Positions 36,212 to 44,660 of a stretch of DNA of 61,709 bases are shown here, piece after piece. Below the pieces are notes generated by a model. The model was not told the DNA's origin, did no database searches, and saw only the letters and a program-made list of their open reading frames with translations. Position 1 is the first letter of the stretch; every line of letters begins with the position of its first letter. This DNA comes from Spirochaetaceae bacterium bin103. GTDB lineage: Bacteria; Spirochaetota; Spirochaetia; SZUA-6; Bin103. The stretch spans positions 1-61,709 of the forward strand of contig MPNH01000030.1 in assembly GCA_002238925.1 (NCBI GenBank), in the 5' to 3' direction. Made by a program: the position numbers and the translations under genes.

Positions 36212-37194
36212 CACAGGCTGGTCTCACTGAGGCGCTTGGAGATGCGGTTGACCGCCAGCAGCAGCAGGAACGCCAGCAGATTCTTGAACAGCCCGATGGC
36301 GGTGGCGTAGGAGAAATTGGGGCTGCGCGACGCCAATCCCACCTTGTATACGTAGGTGTCCACCACCTCGGAGGCACCGATGTTGAGCGGGTTCTGCATC
36401 AGGAACACCTTCTCGAAGCCGATGTTCAGGATCTGGCCGGAGCGCAGGATCAGCAGGATGATGATTACCGGCAGGATGCCGGGGATGTCGATGTGCCACA
36501 TGCGCCGCCAGATGGTGGCGCCGTCTACCTTGGCCGATTCGTGCAGTTCGGGATCCACCGCCGCCAGCGCGGCCAGGAAGATGATCGCCCCCCAGCCCAT
36601 GCTCTGCCAGATGCCCGTCCACACGTAGACATGCGGGAACCAGGAGGCGTCGCCGAGGAAATTGACTTCCTGCAGGCCGAATTGCAGCAGGCCGACGTTG
36701 AGCAGCCCGATGCGCTGCGAAAACAGCTTCATGATGATGCCCACCATGACCACGGTGGAGATGAAGTGGGGCGCGTAGGTCACCATCTGCACCGTCTTGC
36801 GGTAGCGCTGCCACGGGGCGTAGTGCAGGATCAGCGCCAGGACGATCGGAATCGGGAACCCGAACACCAAGTCGTAGGCGTTCAGGTAGAACGTGTTCCA
36901 CATGATCTCCCGGAACTTGAATGACTGGAAGAAGCGGATGAAGTGATCGAAGCCGATCCAGTCGCTGCCCAGGATGCCGCGCGCCGGCACGAAGCGCTTG
37001 AAGGCGATCACGTTGCCGTACATCGGCAGGTACATGAACACGATCAGCCACGCCACCGGGAGCAGCACCATCAGGTACATCTCCCAGTTGCGGCTGATGT
37101 TGCGCCGGGTCCAACGCCCCTTGGTCAGGGTCCTGCGGCGGCTGTCGGGCAGCTCGGCGGAACGCGGTGCCGGTTGTACCAGTGGCTCAGACAT
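36208..37194 (-). CDS. LplB-like sugar ABC permease
   Basis: A 328-residue permease with the conserved YLPMYGNVIAFKRFVPARGI stretch, ATPase-docking loop ESAKVDGATIWRRMWHIDIPG and an SETSLW end identical to that of the first LplB. First gene of the second sugar transporter operon; a 25-codon ORF with its own strong ribosome-binding site overlaps its start. Confidence 0.9.
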   Translation of the reverse strand: MSEPLVQPAPRSAELPDSRRRTLTKGRWTRRNISRNWEMYLMVLLPVAWLIVFMYLPMYGNVIAFKRFVPARGILGSDWIGFDHFIRFFQSFKFREIMWNTFYLNAYDLVFGFPIPIVLALILHYAPWQRYRKTVQMVTYAPHFISTVVMVGIIMKLFSQRIGLLNVGLLQFGLQEVNFLGDASWFPHVYVWTGIWQSMGWGAIIFLAALAAVDPELHESAKVDGATIWRRMWHIDIPGILPVIIILLILRSGQILNIGFEKVFLMQNPLNIGASEVVDTYVYKVGLASRSPNFSYATAIGLFKNLLAFLLLLAVNRISKRLSETSLW

Positions 37195-37264
37195 AGAGGC
37201 TGCGGTCCGGCTCCGCGGCAGACCGAGGCCCCGCAGGGATGCCGATGGCTCGCCGGACGGCCAT
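37187..37264 (-). CDS. Possible 25-aa leader ORF upstream of the second LplB
   Basis: ATG at 37262-37264 is preceded at seven bases by AGGAGG (37272-37277) and encodes MAVRRAIGIPAGPRS plus a short tail ending LYV; its stop overlaps the LplB ATG by eight bases. This geometry would couple translation of LplB to the leader. No family. It conflicts with the promoter hexamers at the same place, because the ribosome-binding site would lie upstream of their start point. Confidence 0.35.
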   Translation of the reverse strand: MAVRRAIGIPAGPRSAAEPDRSLYV

Positions 37265-37291
37265 TATCCGGCCTCCTTCCAATGCCGTCAA
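37263..37291 (-). promoter_or_regulatory. Predicted promoter of the second sugar transporter operon
   Basis: Minus-strand TTGACG (37286-37291), 17-base spacer and GATAAT (37263-37268): five of six matches in each box at ideal spacing. If used, transcription would begin about 60 bases before LplB. It overlaps the alternative leader ORF start. Confidence 0.5.
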
Positions 37292-37353
37292 CGAAGCGAG
37301 CCCGCGCTCGCCGCCTGTGGCCAACTCGTATGGTGTTATGCTACACTTGACAG

Positions 37354-37446
37354 GTGACGGTACGGGGCATCGCCCACAGGGGCGTTCGCCGCCTGTTTCT
37401 GAAGGACGATCCCACGGGGGTTCCAGCGCCTGCGGTGGACAAACTA
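37354..37446 (+). pseudogene. higB: HigB toxin remnant (N-terminal 31 codons)
   Basis: From a GTG at 37354, VRGIAHRGVRRLFLKDDPTG and VPAPAVDKL match the first 31 residues of HigB/RelE-type toxins (K.LRRLF..DDP.G.....V.KL). The remaining 60 or so residues, with the RNase active site, are absent, and the frame runs straight on into higA without a stop. The toxin is inactive. A TATGCT box at 37337-37342 may be its old promoter. Confidence 0.75.
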
Positions 37447-37467
37447 TCACTAATGGGGGATAGGTGC

Positions 37468-37761
37468 ATGCGTATGCTCAACCCGCCGCACCCGGGTGCG
37501 TTCGTACGAACGGAAGTGATCGAACCTCTCGGCCTGACGGTGGGCGCCGCCGCTGCGGTGCTCGGGGTTTCTCGCCCCACGTTGTCGTCGTTTCTCAACG
37601 GCCGCTCCGATTTGTCCAGCATCATGGCGCTGCGCATCGAGAAGGCGTTCGGAGTCAAGATGGACACGCTCATGCGCATGCAGGTCTCTTACGACGTAGC
37701 GCGAACCCGCGAACGGGAAGGCGAGGTTCAAGTGACGCGCTATCGTTCAGTGACCGTGTGA
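37468..37761 (+). CDS. higA: HigA-type helix-turn-helix antitoxin
   Basis: A 97-residue protein from the ATG at 37468, with a purine-rich GGGGGA about eight bases upstream. PPHPGAFVRTEVIEPLGLTV, then AAAVLGVSRPTLSSFLNGRSDLS is the XRE helix-turn-helix of HigA, and AFGVKMDTLMRMQVSYD its C-terminal family block. It can still be read as an in-frame continuation of the truncated higB. Probably keeps DNA-binding ability; may now act as a free repressor or protect against HigB from elsewhere. Confidence 0.85.
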   Translation: MRMLNPPHPGAFVRTEVIEPLGLTVGAAAAVLGVSRPTLSSFLNGRSDLSSIMALRIEKAFGVKMDTLMRMQVSYDVARTREREGEVQVTRYRSVTV

Positions 37762-37769
37762 GAACGTGC

Positions 37770-37867
37770 GCGTCGCGGGTGGCCTTCTCGGAGGGGCTCA
37801 AAACGCCGGCCACCGCAGCGGTGAGATACCAGAACAGCATCCACAGCCACCGCCCTGGGCCATGCGG
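37770..37867 (-). pseudogene. Decayed copy of the 5' end of dppC
   Basis: This stretch aligns, with one single-base gap, to 38795-38893 inside dppC. The first 21 bases are identical and the encoded residues, AAVAGVLSPSEKATRDA on the minus strand, correspond to TGVAGFLSPYEKATRDA of DppC. It begins eight bases after higA and ends just before the dppC stop. It is a remnant of a second dppC-like gene that once followed dppC. Confidence 0.7.
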
Positions 37868-37872
37868 AACGG

Positions 37873-39006
37873 CTACTTGTAGGGGTCCGCGGCGTCGCGG
37901 AGGCCGTCGCCGAGGAACATGAAGGTCATCACGGTCACCACCACGAACAGCACCGGGATCAGCAGCCAGGGGCTCAGGGCGACGGTACGGAAGTTCTGCG
38001 CGCTGGTCAGCAGTACGCCCCAGCTCACCACCGGCGCCTTGAGGCCCAGGCCGATGAAGCTGAGCGCGGTCTCGCCGAGGATCATGTTGGGCACCGCCAG
38101 GGTGAGGTGCACGATCAGGTAGCTCAGGAACGACGGCAGCAGGTGGCGGCGGATCACCGTGCCGGCGGTGGCGCCGCTGACCCGCGCGGCCACCACGAAG
38201 TCGCCGCCGCGCAATTCCAGCAGCTTGCCGCGCACCACCCGCGCCAGCCCGGTCCAGCCCAGGATCGACAGGATGATGGTAATGCCGAAGTACACGCGCA
38301 GCGCCGGCCACTTTGGCGGCAGCGCCGCGGTCAGCCCCATCCACAGCGGCAGGGTGGGAATGCTGATCAGGAACTCGATGATGCGCTGAATCACGGTGTC
38401 CACCGCCCCGCCGACGTAGCCGGAGATGCCGCCGATCACCACCCCGAGCAGGAAGCTGATGGTGACGCCGAGCAGCCCCACCGACAGCGACACGCGCCCG
38501 GCGTACAGCACGCGCGAAAACATGTCGCGGCCGAGTTCGTCGGTGCCGAACAGGTACAGGGTGGCGGGCGGATGCACCCCGAACAGGTGCAGGTCGGTGC
38601 GGATGAAGCCGAGCAGCTTGTACGGGTCGGTGCGCACCAGGAAGCGGATGCGGTGCGGGTCGCCGGTGTTCTCGGTGTAGATGCGCTGCAGGGTCTCCGG
38701 GTCGCGGGTGCGCTCGAGCGAATACACGAACGGGCCGATGAGCCGGCCGTCGTGGACCAGGCGCACCCGCTGCGGCGGGGCGAGCAGGTAGTCGGCGTCG
38801 CGGGTGGCCTTCTCGTAAGGGCTCAGAAAGCCGGCCACGCCGGTGGCCAGGTACAGGAACAGCAGCACCGCGCCGCCCGCCAGGGCCATGTGGTGGCGGC
38901 GGAACTTGCGCCACATCAACTGCCACTGCGAAGCGACGTAGTAGCGTTCGTCCGCCGCGGCCTCCGCGGCCGCCGCGGGTGGAAGTGCCGGATCCGGGCC
39001 GCTCAT
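37873..39006 (-). CDS. dppC: Peptide/nickel-type ABC permease DppC
   Basis: A 377-residue permease. The ATG at 39006 overlaps the dppB stop by four bases. After a cytoplasmic N-terminus comes a first helix (MALAGGAVLLFLYLATG), a long periplasmic loop (about 55-140), GTDELGRDMFSRVLYAGRVSL and the docking loop VVAARVSGATAGTVIRRHLLPS of the OppC family; ETALSFIGLGL is the C-terminal signature. It forms the channel with DppB. No OppD/OppF ATPases are encoded nearby. Confidence 0.9.
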   Translation of the reverse strand: MSGPDPALPPAAAAEAAADERYYVASQWQLMWRKFRRHHMALAGGAVLLFLYLATGVAGFLSPYEKATRDADYLLAPPQRVRLVHDGRLIGPFVYSLERTRDPETLQRIYTENTGDPHRIRFLVRTDPYKLLGFIRTDLHLFGVHPPATLYLFGTDELGRDMFSRVLYAGRVSLSVGLLGVTISFLLGVVIGGISGYVGGAVDTVIQRIIEFLISIPTLPLWMGLTAALPPKWPALRVYFGITIILSILGWTGLARVVRGKLLELRGGDFVVAARVSGATAGTVIRRHLLPSFLSYLIVHLTLAVPNMILGETALSFIGLGLKAPVVSWGVLLTSAQNFRTVALSPWLLIPVLFVVVTVMTFMFLGDGLRDAADPYK

Positions 39007-40004
39007 GCCTGTGCCCGCTCGAAGCGGATGCGCGGGTCCACCCACACCAGCGCCAGGTCGGACAGGAACGTGCCGAACACGGTCAGCCCGCCCAGGAACA
39101 GCACGGTGCTGCCGGCCAGGAAGGTGTCCTGGAACAGCAGCGCCTGCAGCAGCATCGGCCCGGTGGTGGGCAGGTTCAGCACAATGGCGGTAATCGCCTC
39201 GCCCGACACAATCGCCGGCAGCAGCCAGCCCACCGTGCTGATGAGCGGGTTGATGGCGATGCGCACCGGGTAGCGGAACAGCAGGCGCCGCTCGTCCACG
39301 CCCTTGGCGCGCGCCGTAATCACGTACTGCTTGCCGAGTTCGTCCAGCAGCGTGCCGCGCATCACCCGGATCAGCCCGGCGGTCCCGGCGGTCCCGATCA
39401 CCAGCAGCGGCACCGGCAGATGCTTCATGCCGTCCCACAGCTTGCCCCACGACCACGGCGCCAGTCGATACTCGGTGGAGAACAGACCGCCAATCGAGAT
39501 GTCGAAGTAGCGGAAGCCGAGCCACATCAGCACCAGCGCCAGCGCGAAGTTGGGCGTGGCCAGCCCCATGAAGCCGACGCCGCTGAACAGGTGATCGGCC
39601 CACGAGTACTGGTGGGTGGCGGAGTAGATGCCGATCGGGACCGCGATGACGTAGGTGATCAGCAGGGTCAGGAACGAAATGAACATGGTCAGCGGAACCC
39701 GCTCGGCGAGCAGTTCCGCGGTTGGCTTGTTGAACGCGAACGAGCGCCCGAAGTCGCCGCGCAGCACGATCTTGCCGATCCAGGAGAAGTAGCGCGGCAC
39801 CATTGGCTTGTCGAGCCCGTACAGCCGCTTGAGGTTGGCGACCTCCTCCTCCTCCATGTGTTCGCCGGTCTCCTGCACGATCCTGAGGATCATGGTGTCG
39901 ACGAAATCGCCCGGCGGCAGTTGGATAACCACGAACGCCACGATCGAGATCGCCCACAGCGACACGATCATGTACAGGGTGCGGCGCAGAATGAGCTGTC
40001 CCAT
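39003..40004 (-). CDS. dppB: Peptide/nickel-type ABC permease DppB
   Basis: A 333-residue permease starting MGQLILRRTLYMIVS at 40004; the frame is open to 40040, but those residues are not family-like. GDFGRSFAFNKP, FMGLATPNFALALVL and docking loop RVMRGTLLDELGKQYVITARAKG are OppB/DppB features. It follows the binding-protein gene by 122 bases and is coupled to dppC. Confidence 0.9.
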   Translation of the reverse strand: MGQLILRRTLYMIVSLWAISIVAFVVIQLPPGDFVDTMILRIVQETGEHMEEEEVANLKRLYGLDKPMVPRYFSWIGKIVLRGDFGRSFAFNKPTAELLAERVPLTMFISFLTLLITYVIAVPIGIYSATHQYSWADHLFSGVGFMGLATPNFALALVLMWLGFRYFDISIGGLFSTEYRLAPWSWGKLWDGMKHLPVPLLVIGTAGTAGLIRVMRGTLLDELGKQYVITARAKGVDERRLLFRYPVRIAINPLISTVGWLLPAIVSGEAITAIVLNLPTTGPMLLQALLFQDTFLAGSTVLFLGGLTVFGTFLSDLALVWVDPRIRFERAQA

Positions 40005-40126
40005 GCGAGGCTCTCTACGGTAACACAAAGACGGCCGCACGGGCCGGATACTCGAGGTGAGTTGTCCGGTCCGAGCGGCCGTCGATCATGCGCAAGCGGC
40101 GCTCCGCGCGAGCGCGCTACCGCTCT

Positions 40127-42172
40127 CTATTCCTGCACCAGGTAGAACTGGGAGGGGTGCTGGGGGCCGGTCCAGGAGCCGATCGACCAGTCGTGGCCGC
40201 CGCGCTCCGGGAAGTTGCGCAGCTTGTTGCTGCGCGGCATCGGCAGCGGCACCTCGCCCACCGTCCCGATGACCCACAGGTTGTCCGCCTGCGAGGCGAG
40301 AATTTCCTTGCCCAGGCGGACCTTCTCGTCGACGTCCATGGTCGCGGTCATCTGCTCCCAGCGCTCGATGTTGCGCTTGACCTCGTCGGGCGGCTCGATG
40401 CCGCCTTCACCGCCGGTCACGTACCACAGCGCCCACTGGTTGCCCCACGGGTTCTCCCAGCCCTGCCGCTGCGGCAGGAAGAACAGCGGCGACGCCACAA
40501 ACGCCTCCGAGCGCGCGTTGAACCCGGCCGAGCCGCCGTACATCTGCATCTGGTTGGTCTTGGAGCGCTCCTCGCTCTGCTGGTAGGAGAAGCTCTTCAT
40601 GGTCACTTCCATGCCGATCTCCTTCCACTGCTCGACCGCCAATTCGTGAATCGGCAGCACCGCGGCGCCGGTGTCCATGACCACCGAGAAGCGGTTGCCG
40701 TCGGGCAGCAGCCGCCACTCGCGGTTGGCGTCCCAGGTCAGCCCCAGCTCGTCGAGGATCTGGTTGGCGCGCTCGACATCGCGCACCGCGTACGCCTCGG
40801 CGAAGTGCGGCTCGAAGTAGATCGATTCCTTGATCAGCGTATGCTGCCGCGGCGTACCCAGGCCCTGGAACACCACCTCGTTGATCTCGTCGCGGTCCAG
40901 CGACAGCGACAGCGCATGCGAGAAGCGGCTGTCGGCGAAGATCGGCGCCAGCACCGGATCGTCGATCGTACGGTTGACCTGGAACAGCGTCGCCGAGCCT
41001 TCCAGACTGGGCCACAGCTCGACCGTGTAGTCGCCCGACTCCTCGTTCTGCTTCATCAGCGGGTAGTCGCTCAGAGGCGCGTACCAGCCAATGGAAACGG
41101 TGAACTCGCCGGCTATGATCTTGCCGGCAAACACCTGCAGGTCCTGGACCAGTTCGACGTTGATGCCGTCCATGTAGGGCAGCTGGTTGCCCTCAACGTC
41201 GATCTTCCAGTAGTAGGGGTTGCGCTCCCAGCGCGCCAGGTCGGTGCCCAGCTCGGCCAGCCGGTAGGCGGTGAGCATGGGCCGGTCGGTATTGAACTTC
41301 GGCAACTCGCTCCAGGAGTTGTTCTTGTCGCCGAAGTGCTGCACCCAGTTCTCGAAGCCCGCTTCCTTGGCCAGCGCCTCGGCCTTGTCCGCGCCCACGT
41401 AGGTGGGATGGAACTGGCTGAAGTAGTGCTTGGCCTGCTTGATCGGCGTTACCCCGCGGTTGGGATGGGGCAGCCACTCCACGGCGACCGGATTGGCGAC
41501 CGCGAACGAGAACTGGAAGGTCTGGTCGTCGAGGAAGTTCATCTTCATCAACTCGCCGCCCGGCTGCAGGAACTTGGCCGGATTCGGGGTGAGTTCCTCG
41601 TTCAGGATGATGTCCTCGTACCAGAACTTGATGTCCTCGGTCGTGAACGGCTCGCCGGTGGACCAATTGATGCCCTCGCGCAGGGTCACGGTGAGCACCT
41701 TGGCGTCGGCCGACAGCTCGTAGCTGGTGGCCACGTTGGGCGACTGAGTCGACAGGTCGCCGGCGATGCGGTTGAGCTGCTCGATGCCGATCAGCAGGTG
41801 GGCTTCGCCCCAGTGGCCGGTGCCGTCGCGGCCCATGAACGCATAGCCGCCGTACTGGCCGATTTCCTGGTAGGGCACCACCACGTACGGGTCGGCGGGC
41901 AGGCGATCCTCGACCGGCGGCAGGTCGCCGGCGGCCACCATCTCGGCCAGCATCGGCGCCTCGCTGAACGAGGTAATGGTGTTGCCGGTGGCGGCGGTGT
42001 AGTCGGCGATGTGGTTGTAGAAGCGGATGTCGTTCCACTCGTGGTCGAAGCTGGTGCGCTCCATGGCGGCCGCCGCGTCGCCGCCTTCCTCGGCCTCGCT
42101 GCCGGCAAACGCCAGCGCCGGAACCAGCAGTGCCGCAACCAGCGGCACCGCAAACAATCTGTGCAGTCTCAA
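40127..42172 (-). CDS. Peptide-type ABC transporter substrate-binding protein (SBP_bac_5)
   Basis: A 681-residue binding protein from a TTG at 42172, chosen because AGGAG stands seven bases upstream and the signal peptide MRLHRLFAVPLVAALLVPAL follows. The mature start AFAGSEAEEGG is non-lipoprotein and acidic, as in the other binding proteins here. LTVTLREGINWSTGEPFTTED is the SBP_bac_5 family block. Longer than typical OppA/DppA (about 540), like the large binding proteins that take up oligosaccharides or peptides in soil and marine bacteria. First gene of the operon with dppB and dppC. Confidence 0.85.
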   Translation of the reverse strand: MRLHRLFAVPLVAALLVPALAFAGSEAEEGGDAAAAMERTSFDHEWNDIRFYNHIADYTAATGNTITSFSEAPMLAEMVAAGDLPPVEDRLPADPYVVVPYQEIGQYGGYAFMGRDGTGHWGEAHLLIGIEQLNRIAGDLSTQSPNVATSYELSADAKVLTVTLREGINWSTGEPFTTEDIKFWYEDIILNEELTPNPAKFLQPGGELMKMNFLDDQTFQFSFAVANPVAVEWLPHPNRGVTPIKQAKHYFSQFHPTYVGADKAEALAKEAGFENWVQHFGDKNNSWSELPKFNTDRPMLTAYRLAELGTDLARWERNPYYWKIDVEGNQLPYMDGINVELVQDLQVFAGKIIAGEFTVSIGWYAPLSDYPLMKQNEESGDYTVELWPSLEGSATLFQVNRTIDDPVLAPIFADSRFSHALSLSLDRDEINEVVFQGLGTPRQHTLIKESIYFEPHFAEAYAVRDVERANQILDELGLTWDANREWRLLPDGNRFSVVMDTGAAVLPIHELAVEQWKEIGMEVTMKSFSYQQSEERSKTNQMQMYGGSAGFNARSEAFVASPLFFLPQRQGWENPWGNQWALWYVTGGEGGIEPPDEVKRNIERWEQMTATMDVDEKVRLGKEILASQADNLWVIGTVGEVPLPMPRSNKLRNFPERGGHDWSIGSWTGPQHPSQFYLVQE

Positions 42173-42274
42173 GTATCTGCTCCTTTGGAAATAGGGGATT
42201 ATCGCCCGCGAATATGCCGCGCTGCCCACCCGGCCGTCAAGGTATATGGCAGTACGCCACAGCACCGGCGCGGC

Positions 42275-42306
42275 TTGCCTCACGGGTCAGGAAACGTTAT
42301 AACATT
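42275..42306 (+). promoter_or_regulatory. zur promoter with overlapping Zur operator
   Basis: TTGCCT (42275-42280), 17-base spacer and TATAAC (42298-42303). The near-palindrome AACGTTATAACATT (42293-42306) covers the -10 box; the same 14 bases recur at 44661-44674 in front of the binding-protein gene. The repeat, its core GTTATAAC and its place in a zinc operon with a Zur gene make it a predicted Zur operator. Confidence 0.65.
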
Positions 42307-42335
42307 GCTGCTATGCCCAGCATGAGAATTCGGAT

Positions 42336-42842
42336 ATGACGAACCCGCCGACCCGGCCCCGGCCCTGCACCGATACGGATTGCCGCGTGGCGCACTCGCC
42401 GCGCGAACGGGTCGCGCTGGCAGTATCGATATGCGAGAGGCGCGGCGTACGAATGACGGAACTGCGCAGGCGTGTTCTGGAGCTGCTGTGGGCGAGCGGT
42501 GGTCCGACGAGCGCCTACCAGTTGATCGAATCGGTCAAGCTCGGAGACTCGCGTCCGGTCGGACCGCCGACCGTGTACCGGGCGCTTGCCTTCCTGATGG
42601 CGCAGGGCCTCGTCTCCAGGATTGAGAGCCTGAACGCGTACGTCCCCTGCGTCCATCCCGAACGCGACCACGATTGCCTGTTCTTCATTTGCGGTGGCTG
42701 CCGGACATCGGTCGAGCTTGAGGATCCGCGCATCGGCGGGCTGCTTGCCGAGGATGCCGCCAGCCTCGGGTTCGTCATGACCCGGCGCACGGTTGAGGTC
42801 GAGGGCAGGTGCGCGCGGTGCGTGGAAGCCGGTGCCGCGTAG
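42336..42842 (+). CDS. zur: Zinc uptake regulator Zur (Fur family)
   Basis: A 168-residue Fur-family repressor. The winged helix includes MTELRRRVLELLWASGGPTS, AYQLIESV and PPTVYRALAFLMAQGLVSRI; the dimerisation part has HPERDHDCLFFICGGC and a C-terminal CARC, giving the structural zinc Cys pairs. It represses zinc import when zinc is plentiful and heads the operon it should control. The AT-rich operator next to the start supports autoregulation. Confidence 0.9.
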   Translation: MTNPPTRPRPCTDTDCRVAHSPRERVALAVSICERRGVRMTELRRRVLELLWASGGPTSAYQLIESVKLGDSRPVGPPTVYRALAFLMAQGLVSRIESLNAYVPCVHPERDHDCLFFICGGCRTSVELEDPRIGGLLAEDAASLGFVMTRRTVEVEGRCARCVEAGAA

Positions 42843-42975
42843 CCGAGAACCCGGCGCCCCGGTACTTCGGCTGCTGCCGCTCGGCGCCGGCCCCCGGCTG
42901 GTCGGCGCGGCCCTGATCGTTGCCGCGCTCTGGGGCGCGTTCTTCTGGGCGGTGTCCACGCCGGGGGGCCCATGA
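42832..42975 (+). CDS. Small single-helix membrane ORF in the zinc operon
   Basis: A possible 47-residue protein from a GTG at 42832 inside the zur 3' end. It has one hydrophobic helix, LVGAALIVAALWGAFFWAV, after a short basic segment. Its stop overlaps the znuC start in an ATGA, which argues for real translation coupling zur to znuC. No family is recognised; it may be a small transporter accessory or only a coupling device. Confidence 0.45.
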   Translation: MPRSREPGAPVLRLLPLGAGPRLVGAALIVAALWGAFFWAVSTPGGP

Positions 42976-43715
42976 CCTACGCCCTCCAGTTTCAGGACCT
43001 GACCCTCGGCTACGACCGGTATCCGGCCGTGTACCGCCTGCGCGGAGAGATAGCCGAGGGCAGCCTGACAGCCATCGTCGGACCCAACGGGGCCGGCAAA
43101 TCCACGATGTTGAAGGGGGTGATCGGCACGCTCCGCCCGCTCGAAGGCCGGATCGCCTTCGGCGGGATCGCGCGCAGCGAGATCGCCTACCTGCCGCAGC
43201 AATCGGACGTCGACCGGTCTTTCCCGATCACCGTTGCCGACCTCGTGGGCATGGGGCTGTGGCGAGAAATCGGCGGCTTTGCCGGCTTGCGGGCCGTTCA
43301 CCGCACGCGCGTTGCCGAAGCGATTGCCGCGGTCGGGCTCGAAGGGTTCGAGAGACGCCCGATCGGGTCGCTGTCGGGCGGGCAGATACAACGTGCGCTG
43401 TTCGCGCGGCTTCTGCTGCAGGACGCGCGGCTCGTCCTGCTGGATGAGCCGTTCACCGCGGTGGACGCACGAACCATGGCCGACCTGATCGGCGTGGTGC
43501 GACACTGGCACGGCGAGGGGCGCACGGTGCTTGCCGTTTTGCACGACTTCGACACGGTGCGGGCTCACTTCCCGCGCACGCTGATGCTTGCCCGCGAGCT
43601 CGTCGCCCACGGACCCACGACGCAGGTGCTGACGGACGCGAACCAGTTCCGCGCGCGTCAGATGTGCGAGGCCTGCGCCGGCCCCCCGCACACCTGCGGG
43701 CGGAGCGCGGCCTGA
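42972..43715 (+). CDS. znuC: Zinc/manganese ABC transporter ATP-binding protein
   Basis: A 247-residue ATPase: Walker A VGPNGAGKSTMLKG (about 38-51), Q-loop YLPQQSDVDRSFPITVADLV typical of metal-type ABC ATPases, signature LSGGQIQRALFARLL, Walker B LVLLDEPFTAVD and switch His in LAVLHDFD. It powers ZnuB-mediated zinc import. Coupled to the small ORF upstream (ATGA) and to the permease downstream (TGATG). Confidence 0.9.
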   Translation: MTYALQFQDLTLGYDRYPAVYRLRGEIAEGSLTAIVGPNGAGKSTMLKGVIGTLRPLEGRIAFGGIARSEIAYLPQQSDVDRSFPITVADLVGMGLWREIGGFAGLRAVHRTRVAEAIAAVGLEGFERRPIGSLSGGQIQRALFARLLLQDARLVLLDEPFTAVDARTMADLIGVVRHWHGEGRTVLAVLHDFDTVRAHFPRTLMLARELVAHGPTTQVLTDANQFRARQMCEACAGPPHTCGRSAA

Positions 43716-44617
43716 TGTGGGAGGCGCTTGTCGAGCCGTTCGCCGACTTCGGCTTCATGCGGCGCGCGCTCGTGGGCTGCCTGGCAATTTCTCTGGGGGC
43801 GACGCCGGTCGGGGTGTTCCTGATGCTGCGCCGCATGAGTCTGACCGGCGATGCGATGGCCCATGCGATCCTGCCGGGGGCGGCCGTCGGCTATCTCATC
43901 GCGGGCCTCTCGCTCGGGGCGATGACCATTGGCGGGCTGATCGCGGGCATGGCCGTGGCACTTCTCGCCGGGTTCGTGACCCGGGTCACGGCGCTGCGCG
44001 AGGACGCGAGCCTCGCGGCCTTCTACCTGATCTCGTTGGCGTCCGGCGTACTGATCGTGTCCACCCGTGGCAGCAACGTCGACCTGATGCATGTGCTGTT
44101 CGGCACCGTGTTGGCGCTCGACAACGCTGCGCTGATCCTGCTCGGCGCCATCGCGAGCCTCTCGCTGTTCACGCTCGCGGTGCTGTTCCGGCCGCTCGTG
44201 CTCGAGTCCGCGGACCCGCAGTTCCTGCGTTCGGTCAGCGGACTCAGCGCCATGGCACATCTGACTCTTCTCATTCTCGTCGTGCTCAACCTTGTGGGCG
44301 GATTCCAGGCGCTCGGCACGCTAATGGCGGTTGGCATCATGATCCTCCCCGCCGCCGCGGCGCGCTTCTGGACAGTGAGCATCGGCGCATTGATCGCGGT
44401 AGCGACTGCCATCGCGATGCTCTCAAGCGTGAGCGGTCTTCTGCTCTCCTACCATTTCAGCCTGCCCTCCGGGCCGGCGATTATCCTTGTCGCCGGTCTC
44501 GCCTACACGCTCTCGCTGATTGTCGGGCCGGTCAGCGGTCTTGCCGCGCGGGCCTTGTGGGACCGCGTCCCGGTCCCCCTTCCCGAAAGGGGCGGGAGTC
44601 TGGGGTCCAGAGAATGA
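43715..44617 (+). CDS. znuB: Zinc ABC transporter permease (ABC-3 family)
   Basis: A 300-residue membrane protein with about eight helices. LRRMSLTGDAMAHAILPGAAVGYL is the family signature, and later GTLMAVGIMILPAAAARFW marks the ABC-3 core. The ATG at 43715 shares a base with the znuC stop. Similar in order to the aztAB genes of alphaproteobacteria; ZnuB is a safe general name. Confidence 0.9.
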   Translation: MWEALVEPFADFGFMRRALVGCLAISLGATPVGVFLMLRRMSLTGDAMAHAILPGAAVGYLIAGLSLGAMTIGGLIAGMAVALLAGFVTRVTALREDASLAAFYLISLASGVLIVSTRGSNVDLMHVLFGTVLALDNAALILLGAIASLSLFTLAVLFRPLVLESADPQFLRSVSGLSAMAHLTLLILVVLNLVGGFQALGTLMAVGIMILPAAAARFWTVSIGALIAVATAIAMLSSVSGLLLSYHFSLPSGPAIILVAGLAYTLSLIVGPVSGLAARALWDRVPVPLPERGGSLGSRE

Positions 44618-44660
44618 AATTTGCCGCTCTTGCGACATCATCCTCTTGACTAGTTAATGC

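Noticed and set aside
42313..42339. Eight-codon ORF (MPSMRIRI) before zur
   Set aside because: No ribosome site and too short to support; probably chance within the leader.
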